Assembly (NCBI RefSeq): GCF_900157385.1
Contig: NZ_LT717701.1
Span: 1,027,772-1,091,771, forward strand
DNA length: 64,000 nucleotides
Origin: Mycobacterium terramassiliense
GTDB taxonomy: Bacteria > Actinomycetota > Actinomycetes > Mycobacteriales > Mycobacteriaceae
Direction of reading: 5' to 3'
A program made the translations under genes and the position numbers. Under the pieces are notes generated by a model. That model had not been told where the DNA came from and did no database searches. It saw nothing but the letters and a program-made list of their open reading frames with translations. Shown piece after piece: positions 53,514 through 62,615 of the stretch. The stretch's first letter is position 1. Every line of letters starts with the position of its first letter.

Positions 53514-55672
53514 CGGAGGCATCGCTGGAAGCGCTGGTGCCACCGGTCGCGAAGCGGGTCGATACCCGGCGCGAACATCACGGCGACGTCTTCATCGACC
53601 CGTACGAATGGCTGCGCGACAAGGCCGATCCCGAGGTCATCGGCTACCTGGAGGCCGAGAACGACTACGTCGACCGGATGACGGCCCACCTGGAACCGTT
53701 GCGGCAGCAGATCTTCGACGAGATCAAGTCGCGCACCAAGGAGACCGACCTGTCGGTACCGACCCGGCAGGGTGACTGGTGGTACTACGCCCGCACCTTC
53801 GAAGGCAAGCAGTACCGCGTCCAGTGCCGGTGCCCGGTCACCGATCCTGATGACTGGGATCCGCCGATCCTCGACGAGGACACCGAAATCCCCGGCGAGC
53901 AGGTTCTGCTCGACTCGAACGCGGAGGCCGAGGGCCACGAATTCTTTGCACTGGGCGCCGCGATGGTCAGCCTGGACGGGAACCTGCTGGCATACTCCGT
54001 CGACACCGTCGGCGACGAACGCTATACCCTGCGGTTCAAGGACTTACGCACCGGGCAGCCGTACCCCGACGAGATCGCGGACATCGCGGCGGGAGCGACC
54101 TGGGCGGCCGATCACCGCACCGTGTACTACCTGACCCTGGACGCGGCCCACCGTCCCGACAAAGTCTGGCGGTACCGGCTCGGCTCGGGGGAGCCGCCGG
54201 AGCTGGTGTATCACGAAGCCGACGAACGGTTTTGGCTGGGGGTGGGGCTCACCCGAAGCGAGAAGTACGTGTTCATCGCCTCGGGGTCGTCTATCACCAC
54301 CGAGATGCGTTACGCGGACGCCGCCGACCCGGACGCGACGTTCACCGTCGTGCTGCCCCGCCGCGAAGGAATCGAGTATTCGGCCGAGCACGCCGTCATC
54401 GGTGGACAGGACCGATTCCTGATCCTGCACAACGACGGGGCCGTGAACTTCACGCTCACCGAGGCCCCGGTCAGCGATCCGACGCGCCAGCGCACCCTGA
54501 TCCCGCACCGTGACGATGTCCGGCTCGACGCCGTGGACGCCTTCGCCGGTCAGCTGGTGGTGAGTTACCGGCGCGCGGCGTTGCCGCGAGTCCAGTTGTG
54601 GCCCTTCGGGTCCGACGGGACCTACGGCAAGCCCGAGGAAATCTCGTTCGACTCCGAGTTGATGTCGTGCGGGTTGGGCGGCAATCCCAACTGGGATTCG
54701 CCCAAGCTGCGGATCAGGGCCGGATCTCTGGTGACCCCGGCGCAGATCTACGACGTCGACCTCGCCACCGGTGAGCGGACGCTGCTGCGCGAGCAACCCG
54801 TCCTGGGCGGCTACCGGCCCGCCGACTACATCGAACGGCGCGACTGGGCGCAGGCGGACGACGGCACCGAGATCCCCGTGTCGATCGTGCATCGCGCCGA
54901 CGTCGAATTCCCTGCGCCCACAATGCTGTACGGTTACGGCGCCTACGAGCTGTGCACCGACCCGAGCTTTTCGATCGCCCGATTGTCGCTGCTGGACCGC
55001 GGCATGGTCTTCGTCATCGCCCACGTACGTGGCGGTGGCGAGATGGGCCGGCTGTGGTATGAGCACGGCAAGCTGCTGGCAAAGAAGAACACCTTCACCG
55101 ACTTCGTCGCGGTGGCAAGGCACTTGGTGGACTCAGGTCTGACCCGGCCGCACCAGCTGGTCGCGCTCGGCGGTAGCGCCGGCGGTCTCCTGATGGGTGC
55201 GGTGGCCAACCTGGCACCGGATCTCTTCGCCGGCATCCTCGCGCAGGTCCCCTTCGTCGACCCGCTGACCACCATCCTCGACCCGTCCTTGCCGCTGACC
55301 GTCACCGAGTGGGACGAGTGGGGAAACCCGTTGAGCGACAGCGATGTCTACTCGTACATGAAGTCGTATTCGCCCTACGAGAATGTCGAGGCCAAGAGGT
55401 ATCCGGCCATCCTGGCGATGACGTCCCTGAACGACACCCGCGTGTATTACGTGGAGCCGGCCAAGTGGGTTGCGGCGCTGCGGCATGCCAACACCGACGG
55501 CAACCCGGTCTTGTTGAAGACGCAGATGAATGCGGGACACGGCGGCGTCAGCGGTCGTTACAAGGCCTGGCAGGAAACCGCTTTCCAGTACGCGTGGCTG
55601 CTAGCCGCGGCCGACCGCGACCGCTATGGCGGCGGCCAGGAAGACAACCTGGATGGCCGTCCGCAGGGGTAG
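53510..55672 (+). CDS. ptrB: Oligopeptidase B (intact)
   Basis: 720 residues: N-terminal seven-bladed propeller (about 70-410) and C-terminal alpha/beta-hydrolase with GGSAGGLLMG (nucleophile Ser), the acid near SLNDTRVYY and catalytic His in NAGHGGVSGRY. It cleaves after Arg/Lys in short peptides. In M. tuberculosis the gene is split into two (Rv0781, Rv0782); here it is one uninterrupted frame with normal family length. Its last 72 bases overlap the convergent DoxX gene. Confidence 0.94.
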   Translation: MTEASLEALVPPVAKRVDTRREHHGDVFIDPYEWLRDKADPEVIGYLEAENDYVDRMTAHLEPLRQQIFDEIKSRTKETDLSVPTRQGDWWYYARTFEGKQYRVQCRCPVTDPDDWDPPILDEDTEIPGEQVLLDSNAEAEGHEFFALGAAMVSLDGNLLAYSVDTVGDERYTLRFKDLRTGQPYPDEIADIAAGATWAADHRTVYYLTLDAAHRPDKVWRYRLGSGEPPELVYHEADERFWLGVGLTRSEKYVFIASGSSITTEMRYADAADPDATFTVVLPRREGIEYSAEHAVIGGQDRFLILHNDGAVNFTLTEAPVSDPTRQRTLIPHRDDVRLDAVDAFAGQLVVSYRRAALPRVQLWPFGSDGTYGKPEEISFDSELMSCGLGGNPNWDSPKLRIRAGSLVTPAQIYDVDLATGERTLLREQPVLGGYRPADYIERRDWAQADDGTEIPVSIVHRADVEFPAPTMLYGYGAYELCTDPSFSIARLSLLDRGMVFVIAHVRGGGEMGRLWYEHGKLLAKKNTFTDFVAVARHLVDSGLTRPHQLVALGGSAGGLLMGAVANLAPDLFAGILAQVPFVDPLTTILDPSLPLTVTEWDEWGNPLSDSDVYSYMKSYSPYENVEAKRYPAILAMTSLNDTRVYYVEPAKWVAALRHANTDGNPVLLKTQMNAGHGGVSGRYKAWQETAFQYAWLLAAADRDRYGGGQEDNLDGRPQG

Positions 55673-56047
55673 CCGGGTCGTCATCGATTTGGGCGGATCT
55701 GGCATCCGGGACGCATAGACATTGGCCGGGAACATGGCCAGCATCAGCACTACGAGGCAGACGGCGGCCGCCACCCGGGTCGCGGGAACCAACAGGCCCA
55801 CGGCGCCCAGCAACTCCAGCAGGCCGGTGAACGTCACGAGGTAGCCGGGAGCGGGCAGGCGGGGCGGCACGATCGCGACGAGATCCCGCCGCAGCGGCGG
55901 CGCGAAGTGCGAAAAGCCGGTCAGCAGGAACATCGCCGCCAGCCCGACGGCGATCGCGGCGGTCCAGTTGTTGACGTAGGCGACGCCGAGCGCCCCGATG
56001 CTGCGGGCGGCGATGGTGCTCAGGAGCAGCGTGATCAACGGGGCCAT
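55601..56047 (-). CDS. DoxX-family membrane protein
   Basis: 148 residues with four membrane helices (about 26-46, 65-88, 92-112, 125-146). FTGLLELLGAVGLLVPATR is the DoxX signature. The last 72 coding bases lie antisense to the end of the oligopeptidase gene. It is divergent from a TetR gene across a palindromic promoter, so it is its probable target. DoxX proteins are linked to redox and thiol stress. Confidence 0.82.
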   Translation of the reverse strand: MAPLITLLLSTIAARSIGALGVAYVNNWTAAIAVGLAAMFLLTGFSHFAPPLRRDLVAIVPPRLPAPGYLVTFTGLLELLGAVGLLVPATRVAAAVCLVVLMLAMFPANVYASRMPDPPKSMTTRLPLRTAIQVVFLAAAIAVAVGRG

Positions 56048-56063
56048 CTGACATTCCAATCTA

Positions 56064-56114
56064 GACAGTGACAAGATTGTAGCACTCGAAGATAGCACCT
56101 ATCTAGTCACTGTC
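56064..56114. promoter_or_regulatory. Divergent promoter with GACAGTGAC inverted repeat
   Basis: GACAGTGAC (56064-56072) and its exact reverse complement GTCACTGTC (56106-56114) flank a 33-base AT-rich centre between the DoxX and TetR genes. Each arm also sits beside a CTAGNCA-type sequence (CTAGACA, CTAGTCA). It is well placed to be the TetR operator. TATGCT a few bases before the TetR GTG may be its -10 box. Confidence 0.6.
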
Positions 56115-56138
56115 AAGTTCGGTCGGTATGCTGGCGGC

Positions 56139-56696
56139 GTGAACCGCTACCACCACGGCGACCTGCGCGCGGTGATCCTCGCCGAGGCGGGCCGCCTGGT
56201 CGCCGAATGGGGCGCGGACGGGGTCTCGTTGCGCGAGTTGGCGCGCAGCGCGGGCGTGTCGCACGCCGCCCCGGCCCATCACTTCACCGATCGGCGGGGC
56301 TTGTTCACCGCGCTGGCGACCCAGGGATTCCAGCTGCTGGCCGAGGCGCTGGCGAATGCTCGTGGCCGCTTCGCCGACGCGGCCCTCGCCTACGTGCGGT
56401 TCGCCCTCGAGCACCCCGGCCACTACCAGGTGATGTTCAACAAGTCGCTGCTGGACGCGGCCGACACCGAACTGGCCGCGGCCGAGGCCGCCGCCGGGGC
56501 CGAGCTTTCCCGCGGCGTCGCGACCCTGCGGGACCCCAACGCGCGGGCCGACCCCGCGGGCGCTCAACTCGCGGCGTGGTCACTGGTGCACGGGTTCTCT
56601 ACGCTGTGGCTCAACGACGCGGTCAACGTCCACATCAGGCAGACCGATCCGATGGACACGGTCGCGCGGATCGCGGCGATGCTGTTCGAGGGGTGA
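56139..56696 (+). CDS. TetR-family regulator
   Basis: 185 residues. YHHGDLRAVILAEAGRLV and the HTH SLRELARSAGVSHAAPAHHF; the C-terminal ligand domain begins around residue 75 (FALEHPGHYQVMF). This GDL-start subgroup often controls a neighbouring membrane protein. GTG start with TATGCT about six bases upstream, so again possibly leaderless. Likely repressor of the DoxX gene (inference). Confidence 0.85.
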   Translation: MNRYHHGDLRAVILAEAGRLVAEWGADGVSLRELARSAGVSHAAPAHHFTDRRGLFTALATQGFQLLAEALANARGRFADAALAYVRFALEHPGHYQVMFNKSLLDAADTELAAAEAAAGAELSRGVATLRDPNARADPAGAQLAAWSLVHGFSTLWLNDAVNVHIRQTDPMDTVARIAAMLFEG

Positions 56697-56702
56697 GCGG
56701 CG

Positions 56703-58316
56703 CTAGTCGTGGGCCGTTTGAATGGCCGGCTGCTTCGGTAGGAACGCCGCCGGGATGATGGTGAACGTCACCAACACCACCGCGATCGCGAATACCAGTG
56801 TGTACGCGTGCGAAAGGTCGTGCAGCACGCTGCCCGGGAAGCCCGGGGCCAGCGTCTGCGGGGGCACCGCGGACGGGTCGACCGGCACGCCGGTGGCGGC
56901 CGCCTTCTGTTGGAGCGTCGCCAGTTTACGTGCCGCGGCGATGTTCTCGCTGTGGTTGAACTGGTTGGTGAGGACCATCGACATCAACGCGGTTCCCATC
57001 GAACCGCCCACCTGATGGCTGACGCTCATCAGCGTTGTGCCGCGGGCGATCTGGTGCGGGGACAGCGCCTGCACCGACGCGACGGACAGCGGCATCATGG
57101 TGCAGCCCATGCCCAGGCCCGTGATCGCCAACCCGACCAGCAGTGTGGGTAGGTACGGGGTCTGCTTGGCCACCCCGAGGGCAAAGGTGCCCAGGCCCGC
57201 AATGATCAACGCGATGCCGACCAGCACGATCTTGCCCGGCCCCTGCCTGTCCACCAGCGGCCCGGTCAGCCGCATGGTCAGCATGGCGCCCAGCCCCTGC
57301 GGGATCATGTGCACGCCGGCCTGCATGGGCGTCTGGTGCAGCACCTGCTGGAAGTAGCTCGGCAGCAGCAGGCCCGCGCCGAAAAAGGCGGTGGCGAACA
57401 GCAGCATCGTCACATTGGCCTGGGTGATCACCTTGTTCTGGAACAGCCGCAGATCGATGAGTGGGTGATCGGCACGGCGCCGCGCGTGCACGACGAACGC
57501 GGCAATCAAGGCCAGGCCGACGACCGCCGGAAGCAAGACACGACGATCGGCCACGGTCCCGCAGCGCGGGACGGACGACACCGCGAACAGGAACGTGGCC
57601 AGCCCCGGCGACAGCAGCAATCCACCGACGACGTCGAACGTTTCCGACCGCGCCGCTTGATCGCCGGGGAACACGATCGCCGCCAGGACCAGCGTCACGA
57701 GCCCGATCGGCAGGTTGATCAGGAAAATCCACCTCCAGCTGGAGGTGTCGATGAGCCAGCCGCCCAGGATGGGCCCACCGATCGGGGCGAGCAGCATGGG
57801 GATGCTCAGGATGGACATCAGACGGCCGAGGCGGGCGGGGCCCGCTTCGCGGGTCATGATCATGAATCCCAGCGGCATCAGCATGCCGCCGCCGATCCCC
57901 TGGACCACTCGAAACACGATGAGCTGCACAATCGTTGAGGCCACCGCGCACAGCAGCGAACCCAGGGCGAACGCCACCACCGATCCCATGAACAACCGTT
58001 TGGTGCCGAAGCGGTCGGCCGCCCACCCCGTCAACGGAATCACCGACGCCAACGCCAGCGTGTAGCCGGTCATGGTCCAACCGACCACGGCCTGGCTCGA
58101 TCCGAATTGATCGATGAAGGTGCGTTGCGCGACGGCGACGACCGTGACGTCCAGGATCGCCATCACCGTGGCCAACAGGCACACCCCGGAGATCCGCAAC
58201 AGCCCCGCGTCCAGCTTGGCCGGGAAGGCATGGGCGCCCGGCGGCTGTGCTGAAGCGGTGGGCGGCGCGGTGTCGGCCGCTGCTGATCGGGCCTTGTCCA
58301 TGGCGTTGCTTAGCAT
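56703..58316 (-). CDS. emrB: EmrB/QacA-type drug exporter (Rv0783c-like)
   Basis: 537 residues from the ATG at 58316 (another at 58301). DHA2 major facilitator with about 14 helices; motif A GWAADRFGTKRLFMG, motif C region GPILGGWLIDTSSWRWIFLIN, antiporter-type. The long in-frame extension to 58631 is not protein-like. Predicted proton-driven efflux. Its stop is six bases from the TetR stop, so the two are convergent. Confidence 0.92.
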   Translation of the reverse strand: MLSNAMDKARSAAADTAPPTASAQPPGAHAFPAKLDAGLLRISGVCLLATVMAILDVTVVAVAQRTFIDQFGSSQAVVGWTMTGYTLALASVIPLTGWAADRFGTKRLFMGSVVAFALGSLLCAVASTIVQLIVFRVVQGIGGGMLMPLGFMIMTREAGPARLGRLMSILSIPMLLAPIGGPILGGWLIDTSSWRWIFLINLPIGLVTLVLAAIVFPGDQAARSETFDVVGGLLLSPGLATFLFAVSSVPRCGTVADRRVLLPAVVGLALIAAFVVHARRRADHPLIDLRLFQNKVITQANVTMLLFATAFFGAGLLLPSYFQQVLHQTPMQAGVHMIPQGLGAMLTMRLTGPLVDRQGPGKIVLVGIALIIAGLGTFALGVAKQTPYLPTLLVGLAITGLGMGCTMMPLSVASVQALSPHQIARGTTLMSVSHQVGGSMGTALMSMVLTNQFNHSENIAAARKLATLQQKAAATGVPVDPSAVPPQTLAPGFPGSVLHDLSHAYTLVFAIAVVLVTFTIIPAAFLPKQPAIQTAHD

Positions 58317-58510
58317 ATCGAATCGATCGCGCCGGCCCGCGCCGGGACGCGTTTGCTGACCGGGCGTGCGGGCGGGTCCTTTCGGGCGGGTTCCGGCCCA
58401 CCGGCGCGGCCCGTTTTGCGGCTTCCGGGCGGCGCCGACCTGGGCCGATATACGCCTGCTGTCTGCGTGTCCTTCACCATCCCGACACCTGGCATCGTCA
58501 AACTGCGGGT

Positions 58511-59215
58511 GTGTCTGGAAAATTGATCGTCTCGGTGTCGGGGATTGGCGAACGCACCCTGGACGACGTCGCGGCGTTCTGCGCGCAAATGGACGCCCGC
58601 GAAGTTCCGGTCTCATTGCTGGTTGCTCCACGGCTCAAGGGTGATTACCGGCTCGACCGGGACCCGCACACCGTCGACTGGCTGACCGCCCGGCGGGCCG
58701 GCGGCGACGCCATCGTGCTGCACGGCTACGACGACCCCGCCACCAAGAAGCGCCGCGGAGAATTCGCGGTCCTGCGCGCCCACGAGGCCAACCTGCGACT
58801 GATGGGCGCCGATCGGGTGCTCGAGCACCTCGGCCTGCGCACCCGGTTGTTCGCGGCGCCGGGCTGGGTGGTGTCACCCGGCGTCGTCAAGGCGTTGCCA
58901 CAGAACGGCTTCCGGTTGCTCGCCGATCTGCATGGGATCACCGACCTGGTCCGGCGCAGCACCGAGCGCACGCGGGTGCTGGGCATCGGCGAGGGCTTCC
59001 TGACCGAGCCGTGGTGGTGCCGCATGGTGGTGCTGTCCGCGGAGCGGATCGCGCGCCGCGGCGGCATCGTGCGGGTGGCGGTGGCCGCGCATCAATTGCG
59101 CAAGCCCGGCCCGCTGCAGGCGATGCTGGACGCCGTCGACCTCGCTCAGATGCACGGTTGCGCGCCCACGGTGTACCGGTGGCGGTCCAGCAAGGCGATC
59201 CTCGACGCGGCCTGA
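58511..59215 (+). CDS. DUF2334 polysaccharide-deacetylase-like protein (Rv0784-like)
   Basis: 234 residues from a GTG (SGKLIVSVSGIGERTLDDVA). The deacetylase-like (beta/alpha) barrel shows VPVSLLVAPRLKGDYRLD, IVLHGYDD (first metal-type His-Asp) and FAAPGWVVSPG. DUF2334 proteins are related to NodB deacetylases with an altered metal site. No signal peptide. The upstream frame is not protein-like. Confidence 0.82.
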   Translation: MSGKLIVSVSGIGERTLDDVAAFCAQMDAREVPVSLLVAPRLKGDYRLDRDPHTVDWLTARRAGGDAIVLHGYDDPATKKRRGEFAVLRAHEANLRLMGADRVLEHLGLRTRLFAAPGWVVSPGVVKALPQNGFRLLADLHGITDLVRRSTERTRVLGIGEGFLTEPWWCRMVVLSAERIARRGGIVRVAVAAHQLRKPGPLQAMLDAVDLAQMHGCAPTVYRWRSSKAILDAA

Positions 59216-59263
59216 TCCAAGCGCCTGATCGGCCCCCGCCCGGGGGCATTACCCTGGTGCTAC

Positions 59264-60931
59264 ATGAGCGAATCTTGGGGCTCGGATTTCGCCGCTGACG
59301 CGGTCATCGTCGGTGCCGGGCTGGCGGGCCTGGTAGCCGCGTGCGAATTGGTGGAGCGCGGGCTGCGGGTGCTGATCGTCGACCAGGAGAACAGCGCCAA
59401 CCTGGGCGGGCAGGCGTTTTGGTCGTTCGGCGGCTTGTTCTTTGTCGACAGCCCGGAGCAGCGCCGGCTGGGCATCCGCGACAGTCATGAACTCGCCCTG
59501 CAGGATTGGCTCGGCACCGCGGCGTTCGACCGGCCCGAAGACTACTGGCCGCGCCAATGGGCGCATGCCTACGTCGATTTCGCGGCCGGGGAGAAACGCA
59601 GCTGGCTGCGTGCCCGCGGGCACAAGATTTTTCCACTGGTGGGTTGGGCGGAGCGCGGCGGTTACGGTGCTCAGGGGCATGGCAACTCGGTGCCGCGTTT
59701 CCACATCACGTGGGGTACCGGGCCGGCGTTGGTGGAAATCTTCGCGCGTCAGTTGCGCGACCGCTCCACGGTGCGCTTCGCCCATCGCCACCAGGTCGAC
59801 GAGTTGATCGTCGAAGGTGGCGCGGTGACCGGCGTCCGCGGCACCGTGCTGGAGCCGTCGCCCGCGGCGCGCGGAGTGGCCTCGTCGCGGAAAGCGCTGG
59901 GCCAATTCGAGTTTCGCGCCCCCGCGGTGCTGGTCACCAGCGGGGGCATCGGCGGCAACCACGAGCTGGTGCGAAAGAATTGGCCCAAGCGAATGGGCCG
60001 GGTTCCCGAGCAATTGCTCGCCGGGGTACCTGCGCATGTCGACGGTAGGATGATCGCAATTTCCCAACGGGCCGGCGCGCGGGTGATCAACCCCGACCGG
60101 ATGTGGCATTACACCGAGGGCATCACCAACTACGACCCGATCTGGCCGCTGCACGGCATCCGGATCATTCCGGGGCCGTCCTCGCTGTGGCTGGACGCGT
60201 CCGGTAAGCGGTTGCCGGTCCCGCTGTATCCCGGCTTCGACACTCTGGGCACGCTGGAGTACATCACCCAGTCTGGGCATGACTACACCTGGTTTGTGTT
60301 GAACGCCAAGATCATCGAGAAGGAGTTCGCGCTGTCCGGTCAGGAGCAGAATCCCGATCTGACCGGCCAGAGCGTGCGCGAGCTGCTACGTAATCGGGCC
60401 AGCTCCGGGGCGCCGGGGCCGGTGCAGGCCTTTGTCGACCGGGGCGTGGATTTCGTCAGCGCGGGCTCCTTGCGCGAGTTGGTGACGGCGATGAACAAGC
60501 TGCCCGACGTGGAGCCGCTCGACTACGCCACGGTCGAGGCCGAGGTCACCGCCCGCGACCGTGAGGTGGCCAACAGGTACACCAAGGACAGCCAGATCAC
60601 GGCGATCCGGGCCGCCCGGGGCTATATCGGGGACCGGCTGGGCCGGGTGGTCGCGCCGCACCGGTTGACCGATCCGAAGGCCGGGCCGATGATCGCGGTT
60701 AAGCTGCACATCCTGACCCGAAAGACGTTGGGCGGCATCGAGACCGACCTGGCCGGGCGGGTGCTCAAGGGCGACGGCACCCCGCTCTCCGGGCTGTACG
60801 CGGCCGGCGAGGTGGCCGGATTCGGCGGCGGCGGCGTGCACGGCTACCGGGCGCTGGAGGGCACCTTCCTGGGCGGCTGCATCTTCTCGGGCCGCGCGGC
60901 GGGCCGCGGCGCCGCCGACGACATCACCTAG
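59264..60931 (+). CDS. FAD-dependent dehydrogenase (Rv0785-like)
   Basis: 555 residues. Rossmann FAD loop VIVGAGLAGLVAACELVERG, second part LNAKIIEKEF, substrate region and C-terminal GLYAAGEVAGFGGGGVHGYR. Belongs to the fumarate reductase/3-ketosteroid-delta1-dehydrogenase group (KstD-like), but I do not see the KstD catalytic Tyr pattern, so the substrate is open. GGGCATTAC-CCTGG does not give a clear ribosome site. Confidence 0.88.
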   Translation: MSESWGSDFAADAVIVGAGLAGLVAACELVERGLRVLIVDQENSANLGGQAFWSFGGLFFVDSPEQRRLGIRDSHELALQDWLGTAAFDRPEDYWPRQWAHAYVDFAAGEKRSWLRARGHKIFPLVGWAERGGYGAQGHGNSVPRFHITWGTGPALVEIFARQLRDRSTVRFAHRHQVDELIVEGGAVTGVRGTVLEPSPAARGVASSRKALGQFEFRAPAVLVTSGGIGGNHELVRKNWPKRMGRVPEQLLAGVPAHVDGRMIAISQRAGARVINPDRMWHYTEGITNYDPIWPLHGIRIIPGPSSLWLDASGKRLPVPLYPGFDTLGTLEYITQSGHDYTWFVLNAKIIEKEFALSGQEQNPDLTGQSVRELLRNRASSGAPGPVQAFVDRGVDFVSAGSLRELVTAMNKLPDVEPLDYATVEAEVTARDREVANRYTKDSQITAIRAARGYIGDRLGRVVAPHRLTDPKAGPMIAVKLHILTRKTLGGIETDLAGRVLKGDGTPLSGLYAAGEVAGFGGGGVHGYRALEGTFLGGCIFSGRAAGRGAADDIT

Positions 60932-60980
60932 CTCCGTCTGCTCGCCCAAGCGGCAAGCGGGCGGTGCCGCCAGCCCGCGC

Positions 60981-61619
60981 TTAAAAGGTGACCGCGTTTT
61001 CCTCGGGCAGCACTTGGAAGTCGGTGCTGGTCATCTCGGAAAGCCGGCCGTAGTAGATGCCCCTGGCATCCGGGGCGACGATGCCCTGGTGGATGGGTAC
61101 CGCGCGGGCCGGTGCCACCGCGCGCAGGTAGTCGACGGCCTCGGCGATCTTCATCCACGGGGCCGCCGCCGGAGTGGCCAAGACGTCCACCGGCTCGTCG
61201 GGAACGAAGAGCGCATCGCCGGGATGCATCAGCCTCGCCGGATGCTCTGAGTCGCCGACCAGAAACGAAATGTTCTCTATCACCGGGATTTCCGGATGTA
61301 TCACGGCGTGCCGGCCGCCGACGGCCCGCACGGTCAGCTGCCCGATCTGCAGCTCGTCGCCGACGTGCACGGCCCGGCACGGCGCACCCAGCTGCTCGGC
61401 GGTTTGCGGATCGGCGTAGAGCGCCGCGTCGGGGTTGCCCTCGAGCAGCGACGGGAGCCGCCCGACGTCGACGTGGTCGGGGTGCTGGTGGGTGATCAGG
61501 ATGGCGCTCAGGCCGGTGATTCCCTCGAAACCGTGCGCGAAGGTACCGGGATCAAAAAGCACACGGGTGTTGTCGAACTCGGCAAGTAGGCATGAGTGGC
61601 CGAAATGCGTCAGTTGCAT
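60981..61619 (-). CDS. Metallo-beta-lactamase-fold hydrolase (UlaG-like, Rv0786c-like)
   Basis: 212 residues. Metal motif LITHQHPDHVDVG (HxHxDH), later metal His in GGRHAVIHPE and ALFVPDEPVDVLA. The start at 61619 gives MQLTHFGHSCLLAEF, the normal UlaG-type start; the long 5' extension is shadow. It is a small soluble hydrolase, substrate unknown, convergent with the FAD dehydrogenase gene. Confidence 0.88.
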   Translation of the reverse strand: MQLTHFGHSCLLAEFDNTRVLFDPGTFAHGFEGITGLSAILITHQHPDHVDVGRLPSLLEGNPDAALYADPQTAEQLGAPCRAVHVGDELQIGQLTVRAVGGRHAVIHPEIPVIENISFLVGDSEHPARLMHPGDALFVPDEPVDVLATPAAAPWMKIAEAVDYLRAVAPARAVPIHQGIVAPDARGIYYGRLSEMTSTDFQVLPEENAVTF

Positions 61620-61652
61620 GACTACGATTGTGCCCCGACGAAGGGTGATGCG

Positions 61653-62327
61653 ATGCGGGTGATCCTGGCCACGATGCTGCTCGTCGGTGGCTTCGCGGTG
61701 GCCCTGATTGCCGTGATTCCCGCGCAGGCAGACCCGGAGACTTGCCCGACCACCTGCGACCAGATCCCGAATACCGCGTGGATACCGCAGCACGCGGTGC
61801 CGCTGGACGCGGTCTACGGCTGGCCCCCGCTGGCCGGTGCGGCGGTCCCCCTGACCGGGACGGGGACGGCGAGGTTTCGGTTCGAGGAGCTGTGTGACTC
61901 ACCGGCGCTGCCGCGGGATCCCCGCGACTACGCGGTCGCGGCCCGCGTGACGGTGACTCACCCGGACGGTCAGTGGCAGCTGCAGGCTCAGATCCTGCAC
62001 TGGCGCGGCGACACGGCCCGCGGCGGCCAGCTGGCGGCTTCGGTGTTCAGCACTGCCGTCGGCGCGCTTCGCGCCTGCCAGCAGCGCGCACCGGCGGAGT
62101 CGCCGTCGATCACCACCGACGAAACGAACCGGATGGCGGCGGTCATCAGCGGTCCGGTCGTCATGCACACCTACCTGGTCGCCCACGTGGCGAGCAGCAC
62201 CATCACCGAGCTCACGCTGTGGTCGTCGGGGCCGCCGCAGGTGTCCTGGCCGGCGATGGCGGACGACTCCGTGCTGAACGCACTGACCGCGCCGCTGTGC
62301 GACGCCTACATCGCCTCGTGCCCGTGA
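61653..62327 (+). CDS. Secreted hypothetical protein (Rv0787-like)
   Basis: 224 residues with a signal peptide (cleavage near AQA, about residue 25), then ETCPTTCDQIPNTAWIP and a domain with Cys at CDSPAL, RACQQR, LCDAYIASC, pointing to disulfides in the cell envelope. Conserved in mycobacteria at this place but without a known function. The ATG at 61653 lies within the leader of a longer frame; it gives the cleanest signal. Confidence 0.75.
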   Translation: MRVILATMLLVGGFAVALIAVIPAQADPETCPTTCDQIPNTAWIPQHAVPLDAVYGWPPLAGAAVPLTGTGTARFRFEELCDSPALPRDPRDYAVAARVTVTHPDGQWQLQAQILHWRGDTARGGQLAASVFSTAVGALRACQQRAPAESPSITTDETNRMAAVISGPVVMHTYLVAHVASSTITELTLWSSGPPQVSWPAMADDSVLNALTAPLCDAYIASCP

Positions 62328-62336
62328 CCCTGCCGG

Positions 62337-62342
62337 TAGAGT
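62337..62342 (+). promoter_or_regulatory. Possible -10 box upstream of purS
   Basis: TAGAGT sits about 34 bases before the purS GTG. The interval contains GAGGAGGAG, so purS, unlike purD, purB and purC, has a normal leader and ribosome site. Confidence 0.35.
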
Positions 62343-62375
62343 TGGCGCCGAGATGAACTCTGAGGAGGAGCGCCA

Positions 62376-62615
62376 GTGAGCCGGGTGGTCGTTCATGTGA
62401 TGCCCAAAGCGGAGATTCTGGACCCGCAGGGTCAGGCGATTGTCGGTGCGCTGGGGCGGCTCGGCCACCCCGGTATCTTAGATGTCAGGCAGGGCAAGCG
62501 GTTTGAGCTCGAGGTGGATGACACAATCGGTGACGCCGAGCTCGCCGAGATCGCCGAATCGCTGTTGGCGAACACGGTGATCGAGGACTGGACGATCAGC
62601 CGGGAGCCGCAGTGA
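62376..62615 (+). CDS. purS: PurS subunit of FGAM synthetase
   Basis: 79 residues, PurS fold (VVVHVMPKAEILDPQGQAIVGALGRLG, IEDWTISREPQ). GTG start eight bases after GAGGAGGAG. Dimerises and bridges PurQ and PurL. GTGA overlap with purQ. Confidence 0.95.
   Translation: MSRVVVHVMPKAEILDPQGQAIVGALGRLGHPGILDVRQGKRFELEVDDTIGDAELAEIAESLLANTVIEDWTISREPQ

Noticed and set aside
58247..58510. N-terminal extension of the DUF2334 gene
   Set aside because: It overlaps the exporter's coding start and has no domain; the GTG at 58511 gives the natural start.
56703..58631. 642-residue exporter with a long N-terminal extension
   Set aside because: The first 105 residues are Arg/Pro-rich with no protein pattern; the exporter starts at 58316.
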